Source of the DNA: Selenomonas ruminantium subsp. ruminantium ATCC 12561
GTDB taxonomy: Bacteria > Bacillota > Negativicutes > Selenomonadales > Selenomonadaceae
DNA: 64,000 bases
Direction: 5' to 3'
Assembly: GCF_000424065.1 (NCBI RefSeq)
Contig: NZ_AUJE01000016.1
Coordinates: forward strand, 22,399 to 86,398
Shown: positions 44,481-53,214 of the stretch, piece after piece
How the letters are laid out: every line of letters begins with the position of its first letter
Position numbering within the stretch: position 1 is the stretch's first letter
The notes under the pieces: model-generated
The model's input: the letters and a program-made list of their open reading frames with translations, nothing else
What the model was told of the DNA's origin: nothing
The model's database searches: none
Translations under genes and position numbers: made by a program

Positions 44481-45837
44481 AGTTTACCTCCTGGCTAAAT
44501 TCCTCCTGGGCAATCTTTTTGTCCAGCCAAGCTGCAATTTCGTCACGAACCCCCACCGAAAATCCATTGCTAAAAGACAAAAGTTTTTCCAGCAAAGCCG
44601 GCTGATTTTGTGCTAATAAAATATCCAATACATCCAAATATTCACGGCTGCAGCTATCATCTATCCCTGCTTGTTCACCATGATAACGCTTCAGAATGCG
44701 CACAAAGGCAGGCGGGAGGATTTCCTCGAACTCAGATTTTACCTGTCTATATTCTTCATCTTTCATCCTGACTAATGGCAGCAGGAACATGCGCATAAGT
44801 TCTGCCATCTCCGCTAAATCAACCGGATTCATTTTGCTACACCACACTTCCATTCGTTTTTGTGCCAGTTCTGCCTGTTCTGCCGTAAACAACATAGGCT
44901 CAATCCCGTGATATTCCTGATAATTCTGCAAGGCTATGGTCATTTCTTCCACGGCGCGTTTATAATCCGTCAATGCTGCCCAGCACTCTGCCAGATCCGC
45001 ACGAAATTCCGGACTTTCCGGATAATCATGAACCGCCCGCTGACATAACTGCAATCTTTTTTTTAAATCATCTCCATCTTCCAGCGATAATTGCAAAAGA
45101 ATGCGATACGAACGGCTGGCATATGTAGTATTACGTCTTCCCTGATCCACATCCAGATATGCATAATAACGGGCTTTTTCCTTTTCCCCTAAGCCTAAAT
45201 AGGCATCAGCCAGATACATATACAAACGCCCGGGATTATTCGTCGTGGATAGTTCCCGCAGCAATAAGCGGAGATTCCGCTCAGCTTTAGACAGCGACAA
45301 CGAATTGCTATAGCCCGTATGCATCAGCTTCAAGTCTGTCGGTGGAATTATATATAATTCTTCTACAGGCCTTCCCTCTTCGACCAGTTCTTCATGAATA
45401 ATCCCTTCATAACGATAGCAGGGATTGTGAAAAAATATGCGCAGCATCAGGGTATCTGCTAAAATCTCATTGTTATTATCCTTATCAATATCGTAACGAT
45501 GAATCAATAATCCCCCCCGTTTTCCTATTTCATGATATCTCTTTATTAAGAGACGTAAATTAGAAGCTGTATCCTCTGTAAAATATTCATCTGCATCGAT
45601 AAACACAATCCAATCACCGCTGGCTTTTTCCAGCGCAAAATTACGGGGCGCAGAAAAATCATCCTGCCAGGGAAATTCATATACCCTCGCACCATATTGC
45701 TTGGCTATTTCTTTGCTATTATCCTGGGAGCCAGTATCGATAACGATTATTTCATCCACGCTCTCATATAAACTCATTAAGGATTTTTGCAAATTATCAG
45801 CTTCATCTTTTACGATATAACAGGCAGATATTCTCAT
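44473..45837 (-). CDS. GT2 glycosyltransferase with TPR tail
   Basis: A 454-residue paralogue of the other flagellin-side transferases. It begins MRISACYIVKDEADNL, with IDTGSQDNS and FIDADEYF as the donor and metal site. LKLMHTGYSNSLSLSKAERNLRLLL is the shared middle block, and TPR-like helices lie in 215-330. The C-terminal 120 residues are helical without a known domain. It is the first gene after the flagellin terminator and may start its own transcript; I see no clear promoter in the 75 bp before it. An AGGGGG start site precedes the ATG. Confidence 0.85.
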   Translation of the reverse strand: MRISACYIVKDEADNLQKSLMSLYESVDEIIVIDTGSQDNSKEIAKQYGARVYEFPWQDDFSAPRNFALEKASGDWIVFIDADEYFTEDTASNLRLLIKRYHEIGKRGGLLIHRYDIDKDNNNEILADTLMLRIFFHNPCYRYEGIIHEELVEEGRPVEELYIIPPTDLKLMHTGYSNSLSLSKAERNLRLLLRELSTTNNPGRLYMYLADAYLGLGEKEKARYYAYLDVDQGRRNTTYASRSYRILLQLSLEDGDDLKKRLQLCQRAVHDYPESPEFRADLAECWAALTDYKRAVEEMTIALQNYQEYHGIEPMLFTAEQAELAQKRMEVWCSKMNPVDLAEMAELMRMFLLPLVRMKDEEYRQVKSEFEEILPPAFVRILKRYHGEQAGIDDSCSREYLDVLDILLAQNQPALLEKLLSFSNGFSVGVRDEIAAWLDKKIAQEEFSQEVNYV

Positions 45838-45912
45838 ATTTCCCCCTTGCTTTCCATGCTTTCAATACGATACTTCCCGAAAAACATATATCTACTGAAA
45901 TAATTCGCCATA

Positions 45913-45945
45913 CAATAAAAAAAACCTCCCCCGAAGGGGAGGTTC
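45913..45945 (-). terminator. Rho-independent terminator of flagellin gene
   Basis: Minus strand: a 9-bp perfect stem (AACCTCCCC / GGGGAGGTT, 45944-45923) with a TTCG loop is followed by a run of eight T. It lies about 33 bp after the flagellin stop. Confidence 0.92.
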
Positions 45946-45978
45946 TTGGCAATATCGTTATATTGCGAAAGCTGTCGA

Positions 45979-47307
45979 TTACTGGAGGAGGCTGAGAACC
46001 GAGCTGCTGCTCTGGTTTGCCTGAGCCAGCATGGACTGAGCGGCCTGCAGAAGAACATTGTTCTTCGTGTAGTTCGTCATTTCTTTCGCCATGTCAGCAT
46101 CGCGAATCGTGGACTCGGAAGCCTGAACATTTTCAGAAGCCGTGGTCAAGTTGGTGCTCGTGTAGTTCAAGCGGGACTCGATGGAACCGATTGTGGTCTG
46201 CTGGTCGAGAGCCTTGGAAACTGCATTGTCCAAAACGTTGATAGCCGCATTGGCTTTTTCCTGCGTGGAAATGTTGAGCTTCGTGCCATCGGAACCTTTC
46301 AGGCCCAAAGCCTCGGAACGCATATCACCGAGACCAACCTTGATGCTCTGATTAGCCTTTGCGCCCACCTGGAAGGTCAGGGCATTATCTGCGGATTCAT
46401 TCTGAGCCTTAATCTTTTCACTGAATGCATCCAGCGAAGCATTAGCAGACTTCTTCACATTGCCTTCATCATCCGTGATGCGGATGCTGAAGCCAGCAAT
46501 CTGACCGGAAATACCGCTAACCTTGGACTGCAGGCTGATTGCGGACGTGCCATCTGCCGTGTAAACGGTCTTACCGGAAGCAGCCGTACCAATAATAGAA
46601 TTACTTGTAGTAGTAAATCCAAAGCTTGCACCAGCGTCACCAGCCAAAGTTCCTGCGTTATAGACTTTAGTGGTCAAAGTTTCCATCGACGAGCTTCCTA
46701 CCTTAAAGGTCGTGGAATAGGTCTTGCCCTGATGGGTATAGGATACGGTAACCTTATCCGTGGATGCGATTTCCAAACTTTCACCATTAGCATTCTGCAA
46801 TGCAGTCAGTGCAGAGCTGGAGGTCGTTGCCGTATTCAGGGACTGATTGGTCATAACCGTGCAGGTTGCATCACCAACCGTATTCTTGGAACCATCAACG
46901 AGATACTTGCCGTTGTAAGTAACGTTAGCATTGTCGTCGATCTGGTCGATGCTCTGGTTCAGTTCTTTCTGAATCGTAGCACGGTCGTCATCGGTGTTGG
47001 TATCGTTGGCTGCATTGATAACTTTCTCTTTCAGAGTCTTCAGGATATCAACGGTGGAACTTACTGCACCTTCAGCAACCTTCAGCATGCTGTTGCCTGC
47101 CTGGGTGTTGGCATTAGCCTGATCCAAGGAACGGATCTGAACGCGCATACGCTCGGATATTGCGTAACCGGAAGCATCGTCAGCTGCGCTGTTAATCTTC
47201 ATACCAGAAGATACTTTTTCCAGGCTCTTAGAGAGTGCGCTGGAGTTCTTGTTCAGAGTGTTCAGAGTCGAAATTGCCGACATGTTGTTCTTTACTACCA
47301 TTGCCAT
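45979..47307 (-). CDS. fliC: Flagellin
   Basis: A 442-residue flagellin with both conserved ends. The N-terminal D0/D1 part begins MAMVVKNNMSAISTLNTLNKN and has LSSG-like KVSSGMKINSAADDASGYAISERM. The C-terminal D1/D0 part has SRLNYTSTNL, ASESTIRDADMAKEM and the final SVLSLLQ. The centre is Ser/Thr-rich (NTATTSSSAL, GFTTTSNS), a good substrate for O-glycosylation by the transferases encoded directly downstream. A TCCTCC-complementary AAGGAGG site precedes the ATG; it overlaps a likely CsrA site. Codon use is strongly biased, which also leaves long antisense frames open. Confidence 0.96.
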   Translation of the reverse strand: MAMVVKNNMSAISTLNTLNKNSSALSKSLEKVSSGMKINSAADDASGYAISERMRVQIRSLDQANANTQAGNSMLKVAEGAVSSTVDILKTLKEKVINAANDTNTDDDRATIQKELNQSIDQIDDNANVTYNGKYLVDGSKNTVGDATCTVMTNQSLNTATTSSSALTALQNANGESLEIASTDKVTVSYTHQGKTYSTTFKVGSSSMETLTTKVYNAGTLAGDAGASFGFTTTSNSIIGTAASGKTVYTADGTSAISLQSKVSGISGQIAGFSIRITDDEGNVKKSANASLDAFSEKIKAQNESADNALTFQVGAKANQSIKVGLGDMRSEALGLKGSDGTKLNISTQEKANAAINVLDNAVSKALDQQTTIGSIESRLNYTSTNLTTASENVQASESTIRDADMAKEMTNYTKNNVLLQAAQSMLAQANQSSSSVLSLLQ

Positions 47308-47310
47308 GAT

Positions 47311-47440
47311 GTTTTTCCTCCTTGAATGTAGAAAAAATTAATATTTGGTAACAGCCATCCCTGACTGTCGTAAGCTATATAATGAGCAAATCGCCACATG
47401 GATGCATGGCTGCTAGCTGACCATAAATCCGTCCTTGTAT
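47311..47440 (-). promoter_or_regulatory. Flagellin leader with three CsrA-like sites
   Basis: The 5' leader (about 158 nt) has three ARGGA motifs. Site 1 is ATACAAGGACGG at 47440-47429, close to the CsrA consensus RUACARGGAUGU. Site 2 is CAGGGATGG at about 47363-47355, displayed in a small hairpin (47368-47351). Site 3 is CAAGGAGG at 47324-47317, which is also the ribosome binding site. AGCAAATC and GATTTGCT within the leader can pair around site 1. CsrA could block translation through sites 1-3 with FliW relieving it, as in Bacillus; both proteins are encoded nearby. Confidence 0.65.
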
Positions 47441-47471
47441 TGATTTGCTTATTATCTCTGCCTTACACTAT

Positions 47472-47499
47472 ATATATCGGAGCTTTTTGGAATTCCTTA
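47472..47499 (-). promoter_or_regulatory. Sigma-28 (SigD/FliA) type promoter of flagellin
   Basis: Minus strand TAAG (47499-47496), 15-bp spacer, CCGATATAT (47480-47472). This is close to the motility-sigma consensus TAAA-N15-CCGATAT. The start of transcription should fall near 47465. Confidence 0.75.
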
Positions 47500-47517
47500 A
47501 GTGTTTTTTTCGATTTT

Positions 47518-47874
47518 TTAATATTTTTTATTGAGTATGCTGCCCAAGCCACTTACGCCCTGCAAATCATAGGCATGAACCGAGGCATTCTGCTTACGGG
47601 ATTTATTGAGCCAGGCCCTGGCCTTATAGATGATCTGCATATCCAAAGGCTTTATTTTGGCCACCAGGGCCTGACACTCCTCGGTCTTGCGGTAATCTTC
47701 CGTCTCGGGAAGAGCCTTCATCCGCTCCACCACCGTATTGCGCTGTTTTTCCAGTTCCAGAAACTGGTCGATATCATTCTGGTCGATGAATTTCAACAGT
47801 TCCTGCGTAAGCATATAGTACATATCCCAGTTGGCTTTCGCCTGCTCTAAAGGTGTTTTTCCGTTAGCCGACAT
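47518..47874 (-). CDS. FliT-like flagellar chaperone
   Basis: About 118 residues from the ATG MSANGKTPLEQA (an upstream in-frame start would lie further inside fliS). It is predicted to be all helical, with heptad-like patterns in YYMLTQELLKFIDQND, LELEKQRNTVVERM and CQALVAKIKPLD. No enzyme motif is present. The position directly after fliD and fliS, and the size, fit the FliT type cap-protein chaperone of the fliDST group. Sequence similarity to FliT is weak, so the call rests mainly on context. It overlaps fliS by 11 bp. Confidence 0.55.
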   Translation of the reverse strand: MSANGKTPLEQAKANWDMYYMLTQELLKFIDQNDIDQFLELEKQRNTVVERMKALPETEDYRKTEECQALVAKIKPLDMQIIYKARAWLNKSRKQNASVHAYDLQGVSGLGSILNKKY

Positions 47875-48280
47875 AGCTGTCACCTTGCGCATTCTGCAAC
47901 GAGCCATTGTCCTGACGGGCTTTTTTCATGGCCTGTGCCCAGGCATCACGCAACTCCCGGATGATATCTATAGCTTCCTGAATCAGTGCAGGATTGCTCT
48001 GCATATTGCCATCCACCAGACATCTGTAGGTATAATTATACAATGGCAGCAGCTGATGGGATATCTCATAATCCATATTGAGCGTTACGCGAAATTCTGA
48101 AATGATTTGCTGCGCCTTTTGGAGCGAAGTGTTGGCCTGTTCGTACTGCTTTGCCTCCACGGCTTCCTTGCCCTCGTTCATAAACTTCAGACAGCCATTG
48201 TATAGCATGAGGGTAAGCGCCTCTGGCGTGGCTGTCATGATTTGCTGACGCTTGTAGGCTTCTGCTGCATTATTTACCAT
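47864..48280 (-). CDS. fliS: Flagellin export chaperone FliS
   Basis: A 138-residue FliS. AAEAYKRQQIMTATPEALTLMLYNGCLKF is the N-terminal hallmark of the family, read in parts. The following helices contain ANTSLQKAQQIISEFRVTLN and ISHQLLPLYNYTYRCLVDGN. It binds the flagellin C-terminus in the cytosol to keep it unfolded for export. In Gram-positive-type systems FliS also frees flagellin from FliW, linking it to CsrA control. It is encoded 26 bp after fliD. Confidence 0.93.
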   Translation of the reverse strand: MVNNAAEAYKRQQIMTATPEALTLMLYNGCLKFMNEGKEAVEAKQYEQANTSLQKAQQIISEFRVTLNMDYEISHQLLPLYNYTYRCLVDGNMQSNPALIQEAIDIIRELRDAWAQAMKKARQDNGSLQNAQGDSYVG

Positions 48281-48305
48281 ATTCCTGCCTCCCTAAAGGT
48301 TTTGC

Positions 48306-49922
48306 TTATTGCCCTGTGATATAGCCCGATTGATAGGCCAGCCGCTGAATAGCCGTTTCCATCGCATCGTATTTCTTATATAGCAGGGACTCATAGGCCG
48401 ACATCATAACCTTGAAATTCGACATCTTGGTCTTCATATCCCGAATGAGGTTTCCCAGTGTGCTGCCATCATCTTCGGTAGACGTACCGGCATAATCTTT
48501 CATCTCTTTCAGCACATCCATGACCTTGTCACCAATACGCTGGGCAACACCTTCACTATTGTAATCGGTATAGCTCTTGCCATTTTTATCTACCTTTTCT
48601 CCCGAAGAAGTCAGAAGCTGATAGACACAGTCCGGATCAGCAGCCAATGCCTTTTTCAGCTTTTCCTCATCTAGTGTCAGATGACCACGGTCGGTCGAAG
48701 AAGAAACTCCGATAGACATCATGGTATTGTAATTGCTGTCTACCGATTCCACCGGGGTATAGATTGCCTCGCGCATCTGGGAAATCATCTTGCCAATGGT
48801 CTGATTGTGATTCAGCAAGCCGGATTTCGCCTTCTCATTCCACTTGTCAATCTGCTCTTTGGTCATGGCTTTTTCCTGATTCTGCGTAAGCACATCATAA
48901 TCCTTGTACTTTTCCTCATAGTATTTATCATTCAGGGCATCGAGCATCTTATTATAATCTTCGACAAATTTCTTGACGTTTTCAATGATTTTATCCGTAT
49001 CCTGCGTAACCGTCAAAGTAGCCGTACTACCTGCCGCCGATACCGACTGGAAGGAATACGTCACATTGGATACCGTTATCTTATTGTTGCTCAGTTTGTC
49101 ATAGATACGGCCATCAATCGTCACACTTGCATCTTTACCAGCCACTTCTTTTGCTGTATTTTCCGTGAAATCAACAGCCTGCTCCGACATGGAACCGCCA
49201 TCGACTTCATGCAGCTTCAGGTTATCCATCAGTTTTTCGGCTGCAGGATTTAACGGCTTGATGCTGATCTTATTTTCCGAACCGCTGCTCTTGTTATAGA
49301 GTGTAAAGGCATCATTCGTAGCATCGTAGGATGCAGACAGGTTCAAGGTTTCGCCATCATCGTCTTTCAATTTTTTGAACGCCGATGCCAGATCATTTAA
49401 GGTCTGATGATTCGTATAAATCTGCTCATACGTCAGCTTCAAGGTTGCGGTCTTATCGCCATCACTGACCTCCATGGTAATGGCCTCGCCCGGATTATTC
49501 AGCGCCCCCGCTCCCAAAACATCTTCCAAATAGATGCTCTTGTTGCCTGCGCTGCCGCCGCTGCGGGTTATCCCCTCAGAGCCCGTAAGCAGATACGCAT
49601 TGGATGCCAGGGAATTAACCTTTACCGTATGTGACATCTGGGCAGCATCCGCATTGGCTGTAGCCGTAACGACTGACGAATTCGTTGACGATACCGTCTG
49701 TGGATTTGATGTAGAAGACATCCGATAACTGGACATCGTCACCGAGTTGAACTTGTTGAGATCGGAATACATATTGGCATATGCTTCCTTCGTCCACTCG
49801 TTTCGGACTTCCTTTTTGTACATCTTATCATATTCATTCTGTTTGTTCATCATGCCCATGCGGACCATGGAATCGACATCAATCCCTGAGCCGGACAGGC
49901 CATAAATTCCCATACCACTCAT
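48306..49922 (-). CDS. fliD: Flagellar cap protein FliD
   Basis: A 538-residue filament cap protein. The N-terminus SGMGIYGLSGSGIDVDSMV is the FliD_N start and KEVRNEWTKEAYANMYSDLNKF follows. The C-terminal half contains IIENVKKFVEDYNKMLDALN and a conserved end (MKTKMSNFKVMMSAYESLLYKKYDAMETA, in parts). The final IQRLAYQSGYITGQ is the helix that closes the cap. It is assembled at the filament tip and lets flagellin subunits insert. Confidence 0.93.
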   Translation of the reverse strand: MSGMGIYGLSGSGIDVDSMVRMGMMNKQNEYDKMYKKEVRNEWTKEAYANMYSDLNKFNSVTMSSYRMSSTSNPQTVSSTNSSVVTATANADAAQMSHTVKVNSLASNAYLLTGSEGITRSGGSAGNKSIYLEDVLGAGALNNPGEAITMEVSDGDKTATLKLTYEQIYTNHQTLNDLASAFKKLKDDDGETLNLSASYDATNDAFTLYNKSSGSENKISIKPLNPAAEKLMDNLKLHEVDGGSMSEQAVDFTENTAKEVAGKDASVTIDGRIYDKLSNNKITVSNVTYSFQSVSAAGSTATLTVTQDTDKIIENVKKFVEDYNKMLDALNDKYYEEKYKDYDVLTQNQEKAMTKEQIDKWNEKAKSGLLNHNQTIGKMISQMREAIYTPVESVDSNYNTMMSIGVSSSTDRGHLTLDEEKLKKALAADPDCVYQLLTSSGEKVDKNGKSYTDYNSEGVAQRIGDKVMDVLKEMKDYAGTSTEDDGSTLGNLIRDMKTKMSNFKVMMSAYESLLYKKYDAMETAIQRLAYQSGYITGQ

Positions 49923-49935
49923 GATTCACACCTCC

Positions 49936-50403
49936 TCATACATTCTTATCGAGGAAGGCACCCAGCCATTCCCTGGTTTTTGCCATCTGGTCAAGCATTT
50001 CTTCTGGTGGCACTTCCTTGAGCACTTCTTGGGTTTTCTTATCCAGCATACGCACAGACATCATATTGACTTCTTTATGATACTGAAACTCCAAATTGCA
50101 ATTGATTTTACTCATGAGCTCATTGAGTTTTTGGGTCATATAGCTGACGGAACGCTCATCCATCGCTTCTTTTTCTTCTTTTGCTTCTTCTGCTGCCTTT
50201 GCGTCCCGCACCTGCTGGAGTTTTTCCTCATCAGTCAGCTTTTCGTACCGGTTATACTGTGCGGTGCTTTGCGTATCCTGAGCGGGCTGCACCGAATCCG
50301 TATTCTGCTGTTCGGTCATCTTAGACGCCGGACTGCTGCCCACTCGCTCTGCAGCGCCAGCCACAATCGATGCCGACACAATGTCCTGAATCCTACCTAC
50401 CAT
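49936..50403 (-). CDS. flaG: FlaG family flagellar protein
   Basis: About 155 residues; the ATG (MVGRIQDIV) after GGAGGG is chosen over an upstream frame start. The C-terminal part has LNELMSKINCNLEFQYHKEVNMMSVRMLDKKTQEVLKEVPPEEMLD, read in parts, which is the FlaG domain. The N-terminal half is low-complexity and charged. FlaG affects filament length and is normally next to fliD, as here. Confidence 0.9.
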   Translation of the reverse strand: MVGRIQDIVSASIVAGAAERVGSSPASKMTEQQNTDSVQPAQDTQSTAQYNRYEKLTDEEKLQQVRDAKAAEEAKEEKEAMDERSVSYMTQKLNELMSKINCNLEFQYHKEVNMMSVRMLDKKTQEVLKEVPPEEMLDQMAKTREWLGAFLDKNV

Positions 50404-50446
50404 GTTAATCCCTCCGTAGATTTCCACCAGATTCCTTGCTTATGAA

Positions 50447-50674
50447 TTATTCTTTCGGCAGGCCGGCACTTAAATCCAAATCCATTGGAACCGGGGCAGC
50501 CGCATTTTTGTTTTCTTCCTGTATCGCACGATAGATTTCGCCACGATAGATTTTTATATCACGCGGTGCATCAATAGCAATGCGGACATTGTCTCCCTGC
50601 ACTTCTACCACATTGATTACGATATTGTCGCCAATCATGATTTGCTGACGGGGCTTTCTGGTTAATACGAGCAT
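50447..50674 (-). CDS. csrA: Carbon storage/translational regulator CsrA
   Basis: A 75-residue CsrA. MLVLTRKPRQQIMIGDNI and VRIAIDAPRDIKIYRGEIY contain the beta-strand residues and the RNA-binding R/I positions of the family. A short acidic tail follows (AAAPVPMDLDL). It represses translation by binding GGA motifs, here likely including those in the flagellin leader. FliW is encoded directly upstream with a 1-bp overlap, the usual partner-switch pair. Confidence 0.96.
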   Translation of the reverse strand: MLVLTRKPRQQIMIGDNIVINVVEVQGDNVRIAIDAPRDIKIYRGEIYRAIQEENKNAAAPVPMDLDLSAGLPKE

Positions 50675-51120
50675 TATTGTTCCTCCTTATTTTTCGGAAA
50701 CAATCTATGCTTGGTTGTATAGCTGCTTCGGTCAAGTACAATCTGGCGGGCCTGCATATTCGCGGTATTTATGACTACAGGTGCCATAAGATTGGCTGTC
50801 ATATCCTGAACCTGACCGCCATTCACCGTAATCAGCGTATAGATGAGCATGTCTTCCTGCTTATACAAATTGAGTTTTCCCTGATTCTCATCGTCCAGTT
50901 CAAACGCATAATCGGGGAAGAACACAAAAGGCACCGTCATTAAAAACGCTAAATCGGGTGTAGTCAATGACTGCAAGAACACATACGGGCTCTCTTCATC
51001 ATAAGGAACAATCACAAATTCATGTTCGTCTTCAAAGGCGGGTATACCATCGGCAAAATGTACAACTTTGTCTTCTGCTACTTCCACTTCACCAAATCTT
51101 AAGGTGTTGACTTTTCTCAT
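50674..51120 (-). CDS. fliW: Flagellar assembly factor FliW
   Basis: A 148-residue FliW: LRFGEVEVAEDKVVHFADGIPAFEDEHEFVIVPYDEESPYVFLQSLTTPDLAF, in pieces, is the family's beta-barrel part. MAPVVINTANMQARQIVLDRS is the C-terminal signature. It binds either CsrA or flagellin, so free flagellin level sets CsrA activity. The stop and start codons of fliW and csrA overlap, supporting equal expression. Confidence 0.95.
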   Translation of the reverse strand: MRKVNTLRFGEVEVAEDKVVHFADGIPAFEDEHEFVIVPYDEESPYVFLQSLTTPDLAFLMTVPFVFFPDYAFELDDENQGKLNLYKQEDMLIYTLITVNGGQVQDMTANLMAPVVINTANMQARQIVLDRSSYTTKHRLFPKNKEEQ

Positions 51121-51151
51121 CTCTTATGCCTCCACTTTCCGCTTGATCTAA

Positions 51152-51745
51152 TCATGCGTAAATATCGTACTTGCCTTCGGTTACCCAACGTTCTACATTC
51201 GCCTTTTGCTGCATATAGGTTTCCACTTTGCCGGGAGTAAAATTCGTCTCAGCAAAAATCTTTTGGGGTTCAAATTCTGCCGTAACATCGCCTAAGTCCG
51301 GCTCACCTGCTGCCTCCACAGGATGATAGGTAATTACCGGATCGGGAATCAGTTCGGCAACAATCCGCCTCTGTTTGCTGATCTCCTGGCTAAGCTTGCT
51401 GTCATAGCGCTGCACCACCGGATTCCGGCCACGCTTGCCACTGTTCTCTACATTATCCCAGGCTTCCTGTGTCCAGCGGGAAGTTGTTTTCGCCAGATCC
51501 GAAAAGCCCTGCTGACCATATTTACGGGCAAAATCGGTATGATTATCGTTTCCATAAGCATGGCGGCTGGGATATTGATCAATATCCACAGAAGGCTGCG
51601 TCCAATGTCTGTTGGAGCGCGCCTGTTGGTCATTGGTATGCAGTTTGGCCGGCGTGGAGTGGGCCTCCAGCTTGCCAAGCTGCGTATGCATGCCAATCAT
51701 GGGCTGGGTAAACCGCATATTAAGCCTTAACATATTGCTCAGCAT
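51152..51745 (-). CDS. DUF6470 family flagellar-region protein
   Basis: A 197-residue protein of the DUF6470 type found between flgL and fliW in Firmicutes. It has LSNMLRLNMRFTQPMIGMHT at the start, QPSVDIDQYPSR, and the C-terminal FTPGKVETYMQQKANVERWVTEGKYDIYA, all features I associate with this family. There is no signal peptide. Its role is not known; constant neighbourhood with hook-associated genes suggests a part in late assembly. Confidence 0.8.
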   Translation of the reverse strand: MLSNMLRLNMRFTQPMIGMHTQLGKLEAHSTPAKLHTNDQQARSNRHWTQPSVDIDQYPSRHAYGNDNHTDFARKYGQQGFSDLAKTTSRWTQEAWDNVENSGKRGRNPVVQRYDSKLSQEISKQRRIVAELIPDPVITYHPVEAAGEPDLGDVTAEFEPQKIFAETNFTPGKVETYMQQKANVERWVTEGKYDIYA

Positions 51746-51857
51746 AGATTATTTCCCCCTTTCCTTGGGAAATTCCTGCTAATCCTTTAAGTTTTTGGAA
51801 CCAATACGATTCCTTAATCAACATTTTAACATGTTTTTCTTAAAATTTCCCTAAAAT

Positions 51858-53183
51858 TTACAGATAATCCGCCAGACTCTGAGGAAGAATCCGCGCCCCT
51901 AAAGAAAGACTCATATTGTAGATGGTTTGTTCCTGCATAAGCTGTACGGCCAATTTAGCCACATCGGTAGCCGATGTGTTGGTAATATCGTTGGTAATCA
52001 ACTCATTTTGGGTAGTCAGCATAGTCGTGACCGAATTATAAAGCTGCGTGCGAGCCCCCAGTTTCGTTTCCGCCTTGACCGTTTGTGCATGCGCTTCATC
52101 GGCAATGGTCACGCCATCCGTTTCCAGCCATCTATGGTCATCCGCTAAAACCTTGGCCTGCACAGTAAGCATTTCATTCAACATTGCTGTTCCGGAAGGT
52201 GAATTTCCCGAGGCTGGATCATCAAAAATATCCATGCCAAAAATTTCCACAGCCGTGGCATTTACGGTGTCCGCTGAAGGCTCCGTTGTGCCGTTTTTCT
52301 TTACCATGGATACATACTTATTATCGCCTGTAAAGGACACCACCTGCTGGCTGACCGTATCAAAGCTAAACGTCAGAGAATTACCGCCTACCTTAGCCGA
52401 TAAGGTCGCTGTACTGTCGATGATTTCCCCCGTATTCTTGAAATAATATGCTACCGAAAACGAAGATGCATTGGTAATCTGTCCAGCTGCATCCGTAGTT
52501 GGGTCCACCGTTGCTTTGGAATTAGCCGCCAATCTGTCCTTAAAACCGTTATCGACAAAATCCTTGGTATACAGATAACCATCTCTCGTATTTAAATAGT
52601 ACGTTACCCCATCACTGCCAGTCAGGGATAACATCTGGCGCAGCGTGCCAGTCTCCTCTATACCATTGTTCCCCGCAAAAAAAGTTTGCTGTGTTTCATC
52701 CAAAGTCTTAGTCAGGCCGCGCTGTATCGCATCTTCAGACATGTTAAATGGTTTGGTTAAGTCCGTCTGCCCGCCAAACACATAACTGTCCCCCTGCATG
52801 GTATTGCCTAAGGATACCATTTCCTGAATTTCTGCCATCATTTCTTTGCCAATAGCAGCCATATCGGTAACATTATTCGTATCATTAGCTGCGGCAATGG
52901 TTTTTTCCTTGAATGTCGTCTGAATATCCACCATATTGACCAAAGCAGCATCTGAGGTTTTCATCCAGGCCAAGCCAGTATTGACGTTATTGGTATACTG
53001 TTCATTTTCATTCAGCGAAGTATCATAACGGATGAACTTCGCATAGTCCACCGGATTATCGGACGGCCGATGCAATTTGCTGCCATCGCCCTGCTCCAGC
53101 AAGGCAGACTGCCGGGTGTTGGCATCATTTAACTGTTTCTGATAACCGTAGACCATATGATTGCTGCTTACACGAATAGACAT
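51858..53183 (-). CDS. flgL: Hook-filament junction protein FlgL
   Basis: A 441-residue hook-associated protein 3. The flagellin-like N-terminus is SIRVSSNHMVYGYQKQLNDANTRQSALLEQ, read in parts, with AAANDTNNVTDMAAIGKEMMAEIQEM. The C-terminal NDITNTSATDVAKLAVQLMQEQTIYNMSLSLGARILPQSLADYL pairs with it as D0. It forms the second junction ring between the hook and filament. Confidence 0.92.
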   Translation of the reverse strand: MSIRVSSNHMVYGYQKQLNDANTRQSALLEQGDGSKLHRPSDNPVDYAKFIRYDTSLNENEQYTNNVNTGLAWMKTSDAALVNMVDIQTTFKEKTIAAANDTNNVTDMAAIGKEMMAEIQEMVSLGNTMQGDSYVFGGQTDLTKPFNMSEDAIQRGLTKTLDETQQTFFAGNNGIEETGTLRQMLSLTGSDGVTYYLNTRDGYLYTKDFVDNGFKDRLAANSKATVDPTTDAAGQITNASSFSVAYYFKNTGEIIDSTATLSAKVGGNSLTFSFDTVSQQVVSFTGDNKYVSMVKKNGTTEPSADTVNATAVEIFGMDIFDDPASGNSPSGTAMLNEMLTVQAKVLADDHRWLETDGVTIADEAHAQTVKAETKLGARTQLYNSVTTMLTTQNELITNDITNTSATDVAKLAVQLMQEQTIYNMSLSLGARILPQSLADYL

Positions 53184-53214
53184 ATTTTTTCACCTCATCT
53201 TATTGCATTAATCG

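Noticed and set aside
45834..46058. Small minus-strand frame between GT2 gene and flagellin
   Set aside because: It spans the flagellin terminator and the flagellin C-terminal codons in another frame.
45946..47325. Long plus-strand open frame (459 codons) opposite flagellin
   Set aside because: It mirrors the flagellin gene and arises from its codon bias. It has no ribosome binding site, and its residues are Cys/Ser/Ile-rich without a family pattern.
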